Assembly (NCBI RefSeq): GCF_021596945.1
Contig: NZ_CP063779.1
Coordinates: 933,501-997,500 of the forward strand
Length of the DNA stretch: 64,000 nt
Reading direction: 5' to 3'
Origin: Mongoliitalea daihaiensis
GTDB lineage: Bacteria > Bacteroidota > Bacteroidia > Cytophagales > Cyclobacteriaceae
Shown here: positions 35,745 to 44,899 of the stretch, piece after piece
Layout: the number at the start of each line of letters is the position of its first letter
How positions within the stretch are numbered: the first letter of the stretch is position 1
Translations under genes and position numbers: made by a program
Notes under the pieces: generated by a model
Databases searched by the model: none
Seen by the model: only the letters and a program-made list of their open reading frames with translations
Told to the model about the DNA's origin: nothing

Positions 35745-36284
35745 ATGAAAATCCAAGGAAAAGGAAAGGTTAGTTTGGTGCGATGGCATGATGGGCATTT
35801 CCACGCACTTTACCCCATAGCCAACAACCCAAAAATCGCCGCTAATCTCAAAGATATCTTCCCTTCTCCTTATACCATACACGATGCTCGGCATTGGATT
35901 GAGCATAACATCAAGTTTACCCCTCCACAAAATTTCGCTATCGAGTATGATGGGCAACTAGTGGGTTCTATTGGCGGTGAAATCGGTAAAAATGAGCTGA
36001 GAACCAATATGGAGATTGGGTTTTGGGTAGCAGAACCTTTTTGGGGAAAAGGCATCGCTCAAGAAGCCTTGCAATTATTCACAGAGTATCTGTTGGAGAA
36101 TTTTCCTAACATCAGGCGCTTTTACGCACAGGTATTTGATTTCAACATTCCTGCTATGAAAGTATTGGAGAACTCCGGCTATGAAGCTGAGGCTATCCTG
36201 CGTCATGGATACATTAAAAAAGGCGTGGTAGGAGATCTTTTTCTATTCGTCATCATCCGGGAAGAGGTAGAAAAGTTTGATTGA
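35745..36284 (+). CDS. GNAT-family N-acetyltransferase
   Basis: A 179-residue acetyltransferase. The acetyl-CoA loop is in EIGFWVAEPFWGKGIAQEAL, and the C-terminal half has FDFNIPAMKVLENSGYEAEA, typical of the RimJ/RimL-like branch. The amine substrate is not evident; protein N-termini or small molecules are both possible. It stands alone and ends in a strong terminator. Confidence 0.88.
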   Translation: MKIQGKGKVSLVRWHDGHFHALYPIANNPKIAANLKDIFPSPYTIHDARHWIEHNIKFTPPQNFAIEYDGQLVGSIGGEIGKNELRTNMEIGFWVAEPFWGKGIAQEALQLFTEYLLENFPNIRRFYAQVFDFNIPAMKVLENSGYEAEAILRHGYIKKGVVGDLFLFVIIREEVEKFD

Positions 36285-36301
36285 TATCTTTTAAAAACTT
36301 T

Positions 36302-36339
36302 AAGGGCTCTTTGGTAAGTTGCAAAGAGCCCTTATTTTT
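36302..36339. terminator. Bidirectional terminator
   Basis: AAGGGCTCTTTG (36302-36313) pairs with CAAAGAGCCCTT (36322-36333), followed by TTTTTT on the plus strand and a T-rich tail on the minus strand. It separates the converging GNAT and Cys/Met-metabolism genes and touches the stop of the latter. Confidence 0.85.
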
Positions 36340-37608
36340 TTATACTTGATCTAATGCCTGAGAGATATCCCAAATAATATCATCAAAGTGCTCTACTCCA
36401 ATGGAAAGCCGGACAAGCTTCTCGGAAATATGTATTTCTTCCCGATCTTTTGGAGACACGTCGCTATGTGTCATGGTAGCAGGATGCTCCGCCAAGGATT
36501 CTGTACTGCCCAAGGAAACCGCTAGCTTCATCAATTTCAGGCTGTTTAAAAACTTAAATGCTTCTGCTTCTCCACCCACAATATCAAATGAAAGCATAGC
36601 CCCAGCACAAGAAAGTTGCTTTTGATAAATTTCGTACTGCCGAGTTCCCTCAGGAATAAAGCCTAGGTAGTACACCTTTTCTACCTTTGGATGACTCTGC
36701 AAAAAATTGGCAACTTGTACAGCGTTCTCAGCCTGCTTATTCATACGGACTTTCAAAGTCTCCAAGCTTCGCATCAACAACCAACCTGTCCAAGGTCCTG
36801 CCATGTTGCCTAAAAAGGTTCGAAGGGTTCGCACCCGCTTCATGTATTTGGAACCTCCCAATACAGCCCCTGCAATCAAATCAGAATGACCTCCGATATA
36901 CTTGGTTGCGGAATACACCACCAAATCCACTCCATGCTTCAAAGGGTGTTGCCATAAAGGCCCCATGTACGTATTGTCTACCACTACTACCACATCCTTC
37001 TCAGCGGTAGTCAGTGTATCCGCAACGAATTTACAAGCTTCTAAATCAAAGAGCGTATTGGTGGGGTTGGCTGGTGTTTCTACATACACCATTTTTACTT
37101 TAGACCCCAAATTCAAGGTTTCTACCATATCTAGGATCTCAGCAGCATCCTGATCAGCGGTGAAGCCCATGCCTACAATCCCATATTCTGGCAAAACCTT
37201 ATTGATAAAATGATCGGTTCCTCCATAGACTGGCTTGCTGTACAAAAGTACGTCTCCTGGTCTCAAAAACTCCAACATGACTGTAGAAATCGCAGACATG
37301 CCACTTTCAAACACTGCACATTCATCTGCTTCATCCCATAGACAGAGGCGCTCTTCCAAAATCTGTAAATCAGGATTGTTTAACCTAGAATAGATAAGAC
37401 CTAACTCTTCATTGGGTCCTTTTTCCCGTTGCCCATAGGCTACTTGAAAAAACGCTTTTCCCTCTTCTGCTGATTTAAAAACAAAGGTGGATGTTTGGAA
37501 AATAGGGCATTTGACCGCTCCTTCGGATAACTCAGGCTTGTATCCATAAGACATCATCAGACTCTCCGGATGAAAACTTCTATCGTACATAATATTTGGG
37601 TTTACCAT
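36340..37608 (-). CDS. Cys/Met-metabolism PLP enzyme (cystathionine gamma-synthase-like)
   Basis: A 422-residue fold-type I enzyme. The PLP lysine is in VVYSATKYIGGHSDLIAG; other family parts are AVFESGMSAISTVMLEFLRP, VYVETPANPTNTLFD and RLSIGVEHFDDIIWDI. The group includes cystathionine gamma-synthase, gamma-lyase and methionine gamma-lyase, and the sequence does not settle which. The start at Met15 (37608) is likely; Met21 (37590) is possible. It stands alone. Confidence 0.85.
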   Translation of the reverse strand: MVNPNIMYDRSFHPESLMMSYGYKPELSEGAVKCPIFQTSTFVFKSAEEGKAFFQVAYGQREKGPNEELGLIYSRLNNPDLQILEERLCLWDEADECAVFESGMSAISTVMLEFLRPGDVLLYSKPVYGGTDHFINKVLPEYGIVGMGFTADQDAAEILDMVETLNLGSKVKMVYVETPANPTNTLFDLEACKFVADTLTTAEKDVVVVVDNTYMGPLWQHPLKHGVDLVVYSATKYIGGHSDLIAGAVLGGSKYMKRVRTLRTFLGNMAGPWTGWLLMRSLETLKVRMNKQAENAVQVANFLQSHPKVEKVYYLGFIPEGTRQYEIYQKQLSCAGAMLSFDIVGGEAEAFKFLNSLKLMKLAVSLGSTESLAEHPATMTHSDVSPKDREEIHISEKLVRLSIGVEHFDDIIWDISQALDQV

Positions 37609-37792
37609 GCAAATGACACAAAAAGTCTGAAACAAAACAAGAAAGCTCAAAAAATAATATTCTGTTTATTGTTTAATTATTAAGCATAAGTTTTGCAAAT
37701 TCAAAATTTTATTTTGTTTATTCTGGGTTTTGATTTCAAAAATAGTTGAGAACTCACAAAAATTATCTTTCAAATCAGAAATGTTTTGAAAT

Positions 37793-40609
37793 TCATTGCT
37801 TAACTACCAACTTCCTTGTATAAGTCTGCTCGCGTGTTTGGATCAAGATCGTATATAAACCAGTCGGAAGCTGTTCTACTCTCAACATTGATACATCTTC
37901 ACGAGGGACAATCTCTCGACTAATTTGTCCTAGGGCATTTACAAAAGTAATTTTGCGGACATCTTGCAGGCCATTAAAATCTATATTGACCAACCCTGGT
38001 GAGGGATTCGGATATACTTTGGGTGTGCCCGAATTTATTTCTGGTGAAATACTGGTAATCAAATTCACTAACACAGGAAAGCTACGCTCAGGTCCCATTT
38101 CACATTCATTCATAGGAGTAACAATTACCTCAAAATTACCCTCACGCTCCCAACGAACAGTGGCCCTATTAGTACCTTGACCCGCTACCACTCTGCCCCC
38201 TCCACTAGTAACCCTCCATTGAAAGTTAACATTGGCAACCTGTTGGACCTCGTACACTTCTTCCGTAAAGGCAGTAATATCTGGCCCTGAAATCACCGAA
38301 GGTTGTGCTGGTGGTTGCTGTACCCTGATGGACTTGGTAAATGTCTGACCTCTCCCACAAGGATTTTCAGGTGTCACTGTCAGCGTTTGTTGATTGAGGC
38401 TATTCCACTCTACAATGACACGATTAGTCCCTTGTCCCTCACGGATAAGCCCCCCAGTAACAGTCCATATATAGGTGCTCCCTGGAAAATCTTCCAATTC
38501 ATAAGCAGTTGTTGTATTCAAACAAACGGCTCCGTCACCCATGATGTCAGGAATAGTCTGAGGTGTAGTGGACACAACTACCTCTAGTCCTCGAGTTGCA
38601 CCATTACCACATTCATTTTTGGAACGAACCAACACAGCATTTCTGCCAGGTACATCCCAGCGCACAACAATTCTGTTGGTACCCTGACCTTCCATGATGG
38701 TCCCACCATCTATTCTCCAATCAAACTCTTCATCAATGCCAGCTGTTTCTTGAATGCTGTATACCTGTTGGCTGAGACAAATTCGGTCCTCTCCAAAAAT
38801 CACTGTGGGGGTGGCAGGAACTTGACAAGCATAATCAAAAAACGTCCCTTTTTCCCCAACAGCATATCCCTTACTCAAGGAACCAAAACTAATTCCTGTA
38901 AAATTCTGAAATGTTCCAGTTTCCATACGGTCCCAAGTTTCTCCAGAATCTCGCGTACGCAAAATCAACCCCCTCTCACCTGATATAAATCCTACCTGCT
39001 CATCTAGGAAATCTATTCCGGTCAAATTTTGAGTGAAAGGCACATTAATTTTTCTCCAGGTTTTGCCTTCATCGATGGTTTTTAAAATAGTACCGCGATT
39101 ACCTACCACAATTCCTGTGGTATCATCCATAACTTTAATTGCAGTGAGATCCTCTGAAGTCGGAACAGAAATTCGTTCCCAATCACTCAATTCCTCAGAT
39201 CTTCCAATGTAACCTCCTTTTCCAATGACTATCCCAACCAAAAATCCAAATCCTCCATAATCTACCAAGTCTACCGTGGTATTTGATTCCGATAACTTTT
39301 GCCAGGACACACCACTATCGACCGTACGGACAATAAATCCGCCGTCACCTACAGCATACCCTATAGTATTTGCATAAAAAAACAGCCCATTGATACTTCT
39401 ATTTGAGCCTAAATTTAATGAACTCCAATTGCTTCCTGAGTTTGAGGTTCTTAGCACAGTCCCAGCATCTCCGGAGATGTAACCAAAATTATTGCTTGGA
39501 AAATCAATATCTTTGAAGGTAATAGAAAGTGGTCTTGAGCGATCTACCAAGGTATTTCCACCATTTGAGGTAACAAAAAACCTTCCGCTTTTGCCAATGA
39601 TGTAGCCCAAATTATCCGTCCGGAATTTGACACCAGTATAATCTACATCTCGGCCTGAAAGCCGGAGTGTCCAACTGTTACCAGCATTAATGGATGAAAT
39701 GACAAACCCATTGGTCCCAACACCAAAAACAGTATTGGTATTGCCTCTAAACTTAACATCCACATAATCCTCAGCATTATTTACATTGATACCATCAAGC
39801 GTGAGTCCTCCATTAATGGTGCGGATGATGGTAGCATTCCGTCCTAAAAAAACCCCAGAACTAGTATTGAGTCTAGAAAAACTGACAGTTAATAAGTCCC
39901 GCTCTGTACCTGAATTAAGCCGGGTCCATTGCAATCCTGCATTTTCTGTTTTAAGCACCAAACCTCGATTTCCTACTGCATAACCAACCATCCCACTGAT
40001 AAAATGTATTCCGTTGATTGCACTGGTCTGATCGGTGGATAGTAAAGACCAGTTGTTTCCTCCGTTGAAAGTCCTAGCAATTTGACCATTGGAAGCTGCT
40101 ATGTAACCAGTATCTTGATTGTGAAAATATAGATGATTGAGATTGACGCTGAGTCCAATATTTTGTCGCACCCAGGTAAGTCCACTATTGGTAGAGCGGT
40201 AGACATCGCCATTATCTCCCACTGCATACACTCTGTTTTGACTAAGAAAAGACACACTCTTCAAGCGGGCGTTGGTGGCAATTTGTATCAGATTCCATTG
40301 TTGACCACCATTGGTAGTTCGGTAAATTTCTCCATTCTCACCCACAATCAAGCCTAAATTTTCATCAAAAAAATCAATGCCATTCATTTGGGTCTTGGTA
40401 GGCGGTTCCTGCTCTACCCAGCTGAGACCTCCATCGATTGTTTTTAAAATAATTTGCGGCCCAGCTATGTAACCTTGCTCATCCGAAACCCAAGAGATAC
40501 CGGTAAAAGAATTTCCCCATCCCCCTATTCGTTTCCAAGATTGTTGTCCAAAGGCCAGAGAAGAGCCGAGGAATAAAATTGCGAGCACAAGAAGGAGCTT
40601 GTTTTTCAT
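37793..40609 (-). CDS. Type IX-secreted YCF48/BNR propeller protein with Ig-like domains
   Basis: A 938-residue cell-surface or secreted protein. Residues 1-21 are a signal peptide (VLAILFLGSSLAFGQ). About 25-590 hold roughly fourteen blades of the YCF48/sortilin type, each with phrases such as GYAVGNRGLVLKTENAGLQW. Three PKD/Ig-like modules follow (VWTVTGGLIREGQGTNRVI and two relatives). The last ~75 residues form a type IX sorting domain (KVYPNPSPGLVNIDF, then LPTGLYTILIQT). The binding partner is unknown. A TAAATTTG element at 40632-40639 (minus strand) may be its promoter. Confidence 0.88.
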   Translation of the reverse strand: MKNKLLLVLAILFLGSSLAFGQQSWKRIGGWGNSFTGISWVSDEQGYIAGPQIILKTIDGGLSWVEQEPPTKTQMNGIDFFDENLGLIVGENGEIYRTTNGGQQWNLIQIATNARLKSVSFLSQNRVYAVGDNGDVYRSTNSGLTWVRQNIGLSVNLNHLYFHNQDTGYIAASNGQIARTFNGGNNWSLLSTDQTSAINGIHFISGMVGYAVGNRGLVLKTENAGLQWTRLNSGTERDLLTVSFSRLNTSSGVFLGRNATIIRTINGGLTLDGINVNNAEDYVDVKFRGNTNTVFGVGTNGFVISSINAGNSWTLRLSGRDVDYTGVKFRTDNLGYIIGKSGRFFVTSNGGNTLVDRSRPLSITFKDIDFPSNNFGYISGDAGTVLRTSNSGSNWSSLNLGSNRSINGLFFYANTIGYAVGDGGFIVRTVDSGVSWQKLSESNTTVDLVDYGGFGFLVGIVIGKGGYIGRSEELSDWERISVPTSEDLTAIKVMDDTTGIVVGNRGTILKTIDEGKTWRKINVPFTQNLTGIDFLDEQVGFISGERGLILRTRDSGETWDRMETGTFQNFTGISFGSLSKGYAVGEKGTFFDYACQVPATPTVIFGEDRICLSQQVYSIQETAGIDEEFDWRIDGGTIMEGQGTNRIVVRWDVPGRNAVLVRSKNECGNGATRGLEVVVSTTPQTIPDIMGDGAVCLNTTTAYELEDFPGSTYIWTVTGGLIREGQGTNRVIVEWNSLNQQTLTVTPENPCGRGQTFTKSIRVQQPPAQPSVISGPDITAFTEEVYEVQQVANVNFQWRVTSGGGRVVAGQGTNRATVRWEREGNFEVIVTPMNECEMGPERSFPVLVNLITSISPEINSGTPKVYPNPSPGLVNIDFNGLQDVRKITFVNALGQISREIVPREDVSMLRVEQLPTGLYTILIQTREQTYTRKLVVKQ

Positions 40610-40776
40610 TGAAATGGATAAGCTTATCGTACAAATTTATCATTTCTCAACATAAAAAAAACATTATTTGGCAGTAATGGAGAAATCATTCCGTTTACAA
40701 AAGTCTCATTTCTTCACAAAATACTTTTTTGATTTTTCTAAATGGTTTTTCTACGTTATTTTTAAGAAAAAAAGAA

Positions 40777-41430
40777 ATGAAAAATGTTGTCATATTGATG
40801 TATTTAATATCAATTCTGAGTGCCTGCGGAACCAATGAAAGAGTGAGTAGGGAGGTTTTTGAGGAAGTAAACAGAAGCATGGAAGCAAAAAAACTAAGCG
40901 AATCTCAAATAATTGAAGTCGGCATGAAATGGGGAGAAGAAATCAGTACAGAAGCCCAACAACAATTGATCAGCGCCCTTCAGAAAGCTATCCAAGAAAA
41001 GGGCGTAGCTGGAGCTGTAGATTTTTGTCATGTACAAGCCTTGCCGATTTTAAAGGAGGTAGATACCAAACATGGCGTTCAAATAAAGAGGGCTTCCGTC
41101 AATTATAGAAATCCATTAGACAAGCCAGATGATACAGAAGCAGTCATATTGGATGCTTATCAGTACAATGTAGAAGAAGGCATCATGTCTGAACCCAACA
41201 TCCAAAAAGTGGAAGGGGGAGAAGTTTTTTTATATACAAAAGCCATCTTAATTCCCAACGCACTATGCCTAAATTGCCATGGAAGCCCTGGTACCGACAT
41301 TGCTCCGGAAACTTGGAAAGTCCTCCAAGAAAAATATCCCAACGATCAAGCTATCAACCATAAAGTAGGTGATTTGAGGGGGATGTGGAGCATTCGTATC
41401 CCCAAAAAAGAAGTTGTGAAACGTATGTAA
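40777..41430 (+). CDS. DUF3365 lipoprotein with one c-type haem motif
   Basis: About 217 residues, starting at Met17 of the longest frame. The signal VILMYLISILSACGT has a lipobox Cys. The rest is DUF3365 (Tll0287-like): FCHVQALPILKEV, IKRASVNYRNPLDKPD, and CLNCHGSPG with a single CxxCH haem c site. Such proteins may sense redox state or carry electrons at the envelope. It lies 21 bp before a BNR-type lipoprotein, so the pair is probably one transcript. Confidence 0.8.
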   Translation: MKNVVILMYLISILSACGTNERVSREVFEEVNRSMEAKKLSESQIIEVGMKWGEEISTEAQQQLISALQKAIQEKGVAGAVDFCHVQALPILKEVDTKHGVQIKRASVNYRNPLDKPDDTEAVILDAYQYNVEEGIMSEPNIQKVEGGEVFLYTKAILIPNALCLNCHGSPGTDIAPETWKVLQEKYPNDQAINHKVGDLRGMWSIRIPKKEVVKRM

Positions 41431-41451
41431 CAAACCTTTGCACCCAAAAGC

Positions 41452-42486
41452 ATGAAGAAAATATTCCTTCTTTTATTCCTAACCAGCATTTTTCTTTCCT
41501 GCAGTCAGGACCGTAAACATGTAATTGTTGAAAGGCCTATTGGCTGGCAACTTAAAGAGACCCCAACAGATGCCTCGCTCAGAGGTTTATCAGTTTTAAC
41601 CAATAATATCATTTGGGCCAGTGGTTCCAAAGGGACTTGGTTGCGCTCCTTGGATGGAGGGGAGACTTGGGACTTTGGTATAGTTGCAGGCTTAGATTCT
41701 GTAGACTTTCGGGATATTATTGCCTTTGATGCCAGCACAGCCGTGGTCATGTCGTCTGGACAGCCAGCTGTAATCTACAAGACTGTAGATGGCGGTAAAA
41801 CATGGGATTTAAAATATAAAGGACCAGAAAATGCATTTCTGGATGGAATCACATTTGTTGGAGATAAAGGCTATGCAATCGGGGATGAAGTGGATGGCAA
41901 GTGGATGGTCCTTCTCTCAAAGGATCAAGGAGAACATTGGAAATGGCTCGAAACGAGCCCTGCAGCCCCAGCAGGTGCAGGTTCCTTTGCAGCAAGCGGA
42001 AGCTCTATTTTAGCAGATCAAGATAACATTTGGTTTGTAGGTGCAGGGCTACACTCTGCGATCTATCACTCCAGCGATGGTGGAACTCAATGGACCAAAA
42101 CTGCCTTGCCTTTTCCAGATTTGAAAGAATCAGCAGGGGTATTTTCAATATTTAAAGTGAGTGATAAAAAAATAGTGGGTGTAGGCGGGGATTTTCTGCA
42201 AGCAGACGCAAACGAGCATGCTTTTGTGTTTTCGGATGATGGAGGAAGTAATTGGTCTGTTCAAGATAGCCAAACCTTATCGGGATACCGCTCTGGAGTA
42301 GTTTACTATCCATTTCAGCATTGGTTAATTGCCGTAGGCCCTAATGGAACAGACTTTTCCAAAGATGTAGGACAAAATTGGGAAAAACTTTCAGACGAAG
42401 GTTTTCATGCCGTAAAGTTATGCAAGTCATTTAAAAACGTATGGGCCTCAGGATCAGGAGGAAAAATAGCTCGATTAGAATTTTAA
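41452..42486 (+). CDS. BNR/YCF48-like beta-propeller lipoprotein
   Basis: A 344-residue lipoprotein (signal FLLLFLTSIFLSCSQ). Its blades carry Asp-box or YCF48-like phrases such as WLRSLDGGETWDFGIV, VIYKTVDGGKTWDLKY and IYHSSDGGTQWTKTALPF, and it ends in a WASGSGGKIARLEF blade. Similar proteins are often labelled oxidoreductase, but no redox motif is present. It directly follows the haem lipoprotein. The 174-bp gap after it has no gene. Confidence 0.8.
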   Translation: MKKIFLLLFLTSIFLSCSQDRKHVIVERPIGWQLKETPTDASLRGLSVLTNNIIWASGSKGTWLRSLDGGETWDFGIVAGLDSVDFRDIIAFDASTAVVMSSGQPAVIYKTVDGGKTWDLKYKGPENAFLDGITFVGDKGYAIGDEVDGKWMVLLSKDQGEHWKWLETSPAAPAGAGSFAASGSSILADQDNIWFVGAGLHSAIYHSSDGGTQWTKTALPFPDLKESAGVFSIFKVSDKKIVGVGGDFLQADANEHAFVFSDDGGSNWSVQDSQTLSGYRSGVVYYPFQHWLIAVGPNGTDFSKDVGQNWEKLSDEGFHAVKLCKSFKNVWASGSGGKIARLEF

Positions 42487-42660
42487 AAAACTGAATTCCA
42501 AGAAATTTATCCTCCCCAATCAGATAAAAAAGAAAAGAATTTACCTGAGTATTGTAAAAAATATCCCTCTTATAGTATATTTAAGGTTCCTTGGGACAAA
42601 TTTTTACTAACCATAAGTCTCAAGAAAGCGTAAAATTCTCTAAACTAGCACAGAAAGATC

Positions 42661-43401
42661 ATGTTTGACTTAATTCCTTCCATATACCTAATCAACGGAA
42701 AATGTGTCCGTCTTAAAAGAGGTGATTTTGCCACAGAAAAAGTGATTTCAAATAATCCTTTAGAAATAGCACAAGCATTCGAAGACCATGGTATTCGATG
42801 GCTTCATCTGGTGGATTTGGATGGTGCAAGAAGAGGCGAACCAAAAAACTATCATATCTTAGAAGCAATCACAGGATACACAAACCTTAAAGTAGATTTT
42901 ACGGGAGGTGTTTCTACCGATGGTGATGTTTTGAAAACATTTGAGTTTGGTGCAGCAGGCATCACGGCTGCAACTGTAGCTGCTTTGCACCCGGAAAGAT
43001 TTTCACAATGGATTCTTTCCTACGGACGGGAGAAAATTAACTTAGCTGCAGATACCAACCCCCAAGACAATAGAATAAAGGTGCGGGGGTGGACGAAAAA
43101 AACAGAAATCGATCTATTTGATCATATTGAATACTTCTATGAAAGAGGACTCAAATACCTGAAATGTTCGGATGTAACTAGAGACGGAGTGATGGAAGGG
43201 CCCAACTTCGAGTTGTACAAAGAAATTATTAAAAGATTCCCAAATATACGCTTGGCAGCAAACGGAGGTGTGAGAAACATTGATGATTTCAAGCAATTGG
43301 TTGACATCGGAGTGACAGCCGTTGTTTTTGGTCGTGCATTTTATGAGGGATTTATCACATTAGAAGATTTGGATAAGTTTATGGCTGAATACGGTCAGTA
43401 A
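42661..43401 (+). CDS. HisA-like TIM-barrel protein lacking the first catalytic Asp
   Basis: A 246-residue half-barrel-duplicated TIM fold of the HisA/HisF group. The N-terminus DLIPSIYLINGKCVRLKRGD aligns with the HisA pattern IPAIDLxxGKCVRLxxGD, but the catalytic Asp of strand 1 is Tyr9. The second catalytic Asp is kept in CSDVTRDGVMEGPN. The phosphate loop DFTGGVSTDGD differs from the usual GGGIR, while LAANGGVRNIDDF is normal. No other his gene is nearby. I infer a paralogue with a different reaction or substrate rather than the histidine-pathway isomerase. Confidence 0.8.
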   Translation: MFDLIPSIYLINGKCVRLKRGDFATEKVISNNPLEIAQAFEDHGIRWLHLVDLDGARRGEPKNYHILEAITGYTNLKVDFTGGVSTDGDVLKTFEFGAAGITAATVAALHPERFSQWILSYGREKINLAADTNPQDNRIKVRGWTKKTEIDLFDHIEYFYERGLKYLKCSDVTRDGVMEGPNFELYKEIIKRFPNIRLAANGGVRNIDDFKQLVDIGVTAVVFGRAFYEGFITLEDLDKFMAEYGQ

Positions 43402-43412
43402 GTATTGAAAGC

Positions 43413-43448
43413 AAAAGGGCTTTTCAAGCGATGAAAAGCCCTTTTTTT
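43413..43448 (+). terminator. Terminator after the HisA-like gene
   Basis: AAAAGGGCTTTTCA (43413-43426) pairs with TGAAAAGCCCTTTT (43432-43445) around a 5-base loop and is followed by more T. It also faces the end of the efflux operon on the other strand. Confidence 0.85.
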
Positions 43449-43489
43449 GTACTCTTTATTAACATTCGTTTTTTCAAAAATCCCCTCCT

Positions 43490-44899
43490 CTACCAGTTAC
43501 CTCCTGTTGCTTTGTACAATTTGGCATATGCACTCATCAGGGATTGCTTCAATGCTACAAGCTCAAGCTCTGCATCGAACGCCTGTCTCTGAGACTCCAA
43601 AAACTCTAAATAACTCGTGACTCCTTGATTATACCGCTCTCCACTAAGGTATTGAGCATTTAGCGCTGCAGATTTCCTAACTCTCATGATAGCGATTTCT
43701 TGGTGCAGAGTTTTGATCTCAATCTTAGCATCTTCAACCTCACGAAAAGCATTCAAGATCGTGTTTTCATAGGCAAAAAATGCCTGATTATTTTGACTGT
43801 ACGCTATATCCACCTGCCTTTTTAACTGACCCCAAAAAAACAAAGGACCCATTATTTGACCGCCGACATTCCATAGAGGGTTTCTAAGGCTCCAATCACC
43901 AAAATCGTCCGTAATGATGCCCGCTGTTCCAGTCAGACTGATGGTAGGTAACCTTTGAGCTCTGGCAACTCCCACCATAGATTGACTTTTCATCAATTCA
44001 TATTCAGCAGACAATACATCAGGACGATTCTTCAACAAATCTATCGGTGCAGGCATCATTTCATCTACTTCTGAAACAAAAAATACTAAAGCTTTACCTT
44101 GTGATATCGATGATGGATTGCTGCCTATTAAAAAGCTTAAGGCATTCTCAAGTTGCATCTTTTTCCTCTCAAACCTTGGAACAGCACCTTCTGCAATCGC
44201 TTTTAAAATCAAGGACTGATCGACATCAGTTTGCTGAATAATCCCTTGATTAAATCTTGCTATGATAATTTGGTGAACGCTGTCTCTCAATGCGTAGTTT
44301 CGCTGAGCAATCTCCAACTCATCCTTGGCCCGCAACCATTGGAAATACGTGGACGAAACTTCTGCTACAAGCGATAACTGCACACTTTTCAAACCATACT
44401 CACTTGCTAAAAGATCAAAACGTGCCGCATCTGATAAATTTCTTAACCTTCCCCAAAAGTCAATTTCCCAGTTTAAGCCTGAGCCAGCAATAAACAACTC
44501 ATTAACCTGCCCAATTTGATTAAACAAAAAATTCCCCCGTTCACCGGATGCTTGGACACCAAATTTAGGCAATAGCTCGGCATTTTGGATTCGCAAGGCA
44601 TACCGGCTTTGAAGAATACGCTCTGCTGCAATCATGACATTTCGATTATACACAAGAGACCGTTTGATTAATGTATCTAAAACCGGGTCTTCAAAGCGGC
44701 TCCACCAAGTCAGATCAAAAGATTCACTGATCTCCAAATCAGCTGTATTTATCAACTGCGAACTTGGATCACCTGTTGAAACATTATCTGCTCGAAAGCT
44801 CTCAGGCACTAAAATTTCAGAACCACTATAGGGTTTGCCAATTTTACAAGACGCAATCCCCAAACCGAGAAAGCAAATAAGCCAAAGTCTATTTTTCAT
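43490..44899 (-). CDS. Outer-membrane factor of an RND efflux system (TolC/NodT-like)
   Basis: A 469-residue lipoprotein (LICFLGLGIASCK) forming the outer-membrane channel. The coiled-coil OMF repeats are recognised by SFDLTWWSRFEDPVLDTLI, LNWEIDFWGRLRNLSDAARF, IIARFNQGIIQQTDVDQSLI and ISLTGTAGIITDDFGDWS. It is the last gene of an MFP-RND-OMF operon and overlaps the RND gene by 11 bp. Together they span the envelope and expel small molecules; the substrate is unknown. Confidence 0.92.
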   Translation of the reverse strand: MKNRLWLICFLGLGIASCKIGKPYSGSEILVPESFRADNVSTGDPSSQLINTADLEISESFDLTWWSRFEDPVLDTLIKRSLVYNRNVMIAAERILQSRYALRIQNAELLPKFGVQASGERGNFLFNQIGQVNELFIAGSGLNWEIDFWGRLRNLSDAARFDLLASEYGLKSVQLSLVAEVSSTYFQWLRAKDELEIAQRNYALRDSVHQIIIARFNQGIIQQTDVDQSLILKAIAEGAVPRFERKKMQLENALSFLIGSNPSSISQGKALVFFVSEVDEMMPAPIDLLKNRPDVLSAEYELMKSQSMVGVARAQRLPTISLTGTAGIITDDFGDWSLRNPLWNVGGQIMGPLFFWGQLKRQVDIAYSQNNQAFFAYENTILNAFREVEDAKIEIKTLHQEIAIMRVRKSAALNAQYLSGERYNQGVTSYLEFLESQRQAFDAELELVALKQSLMSAYAKLYKATGGNW

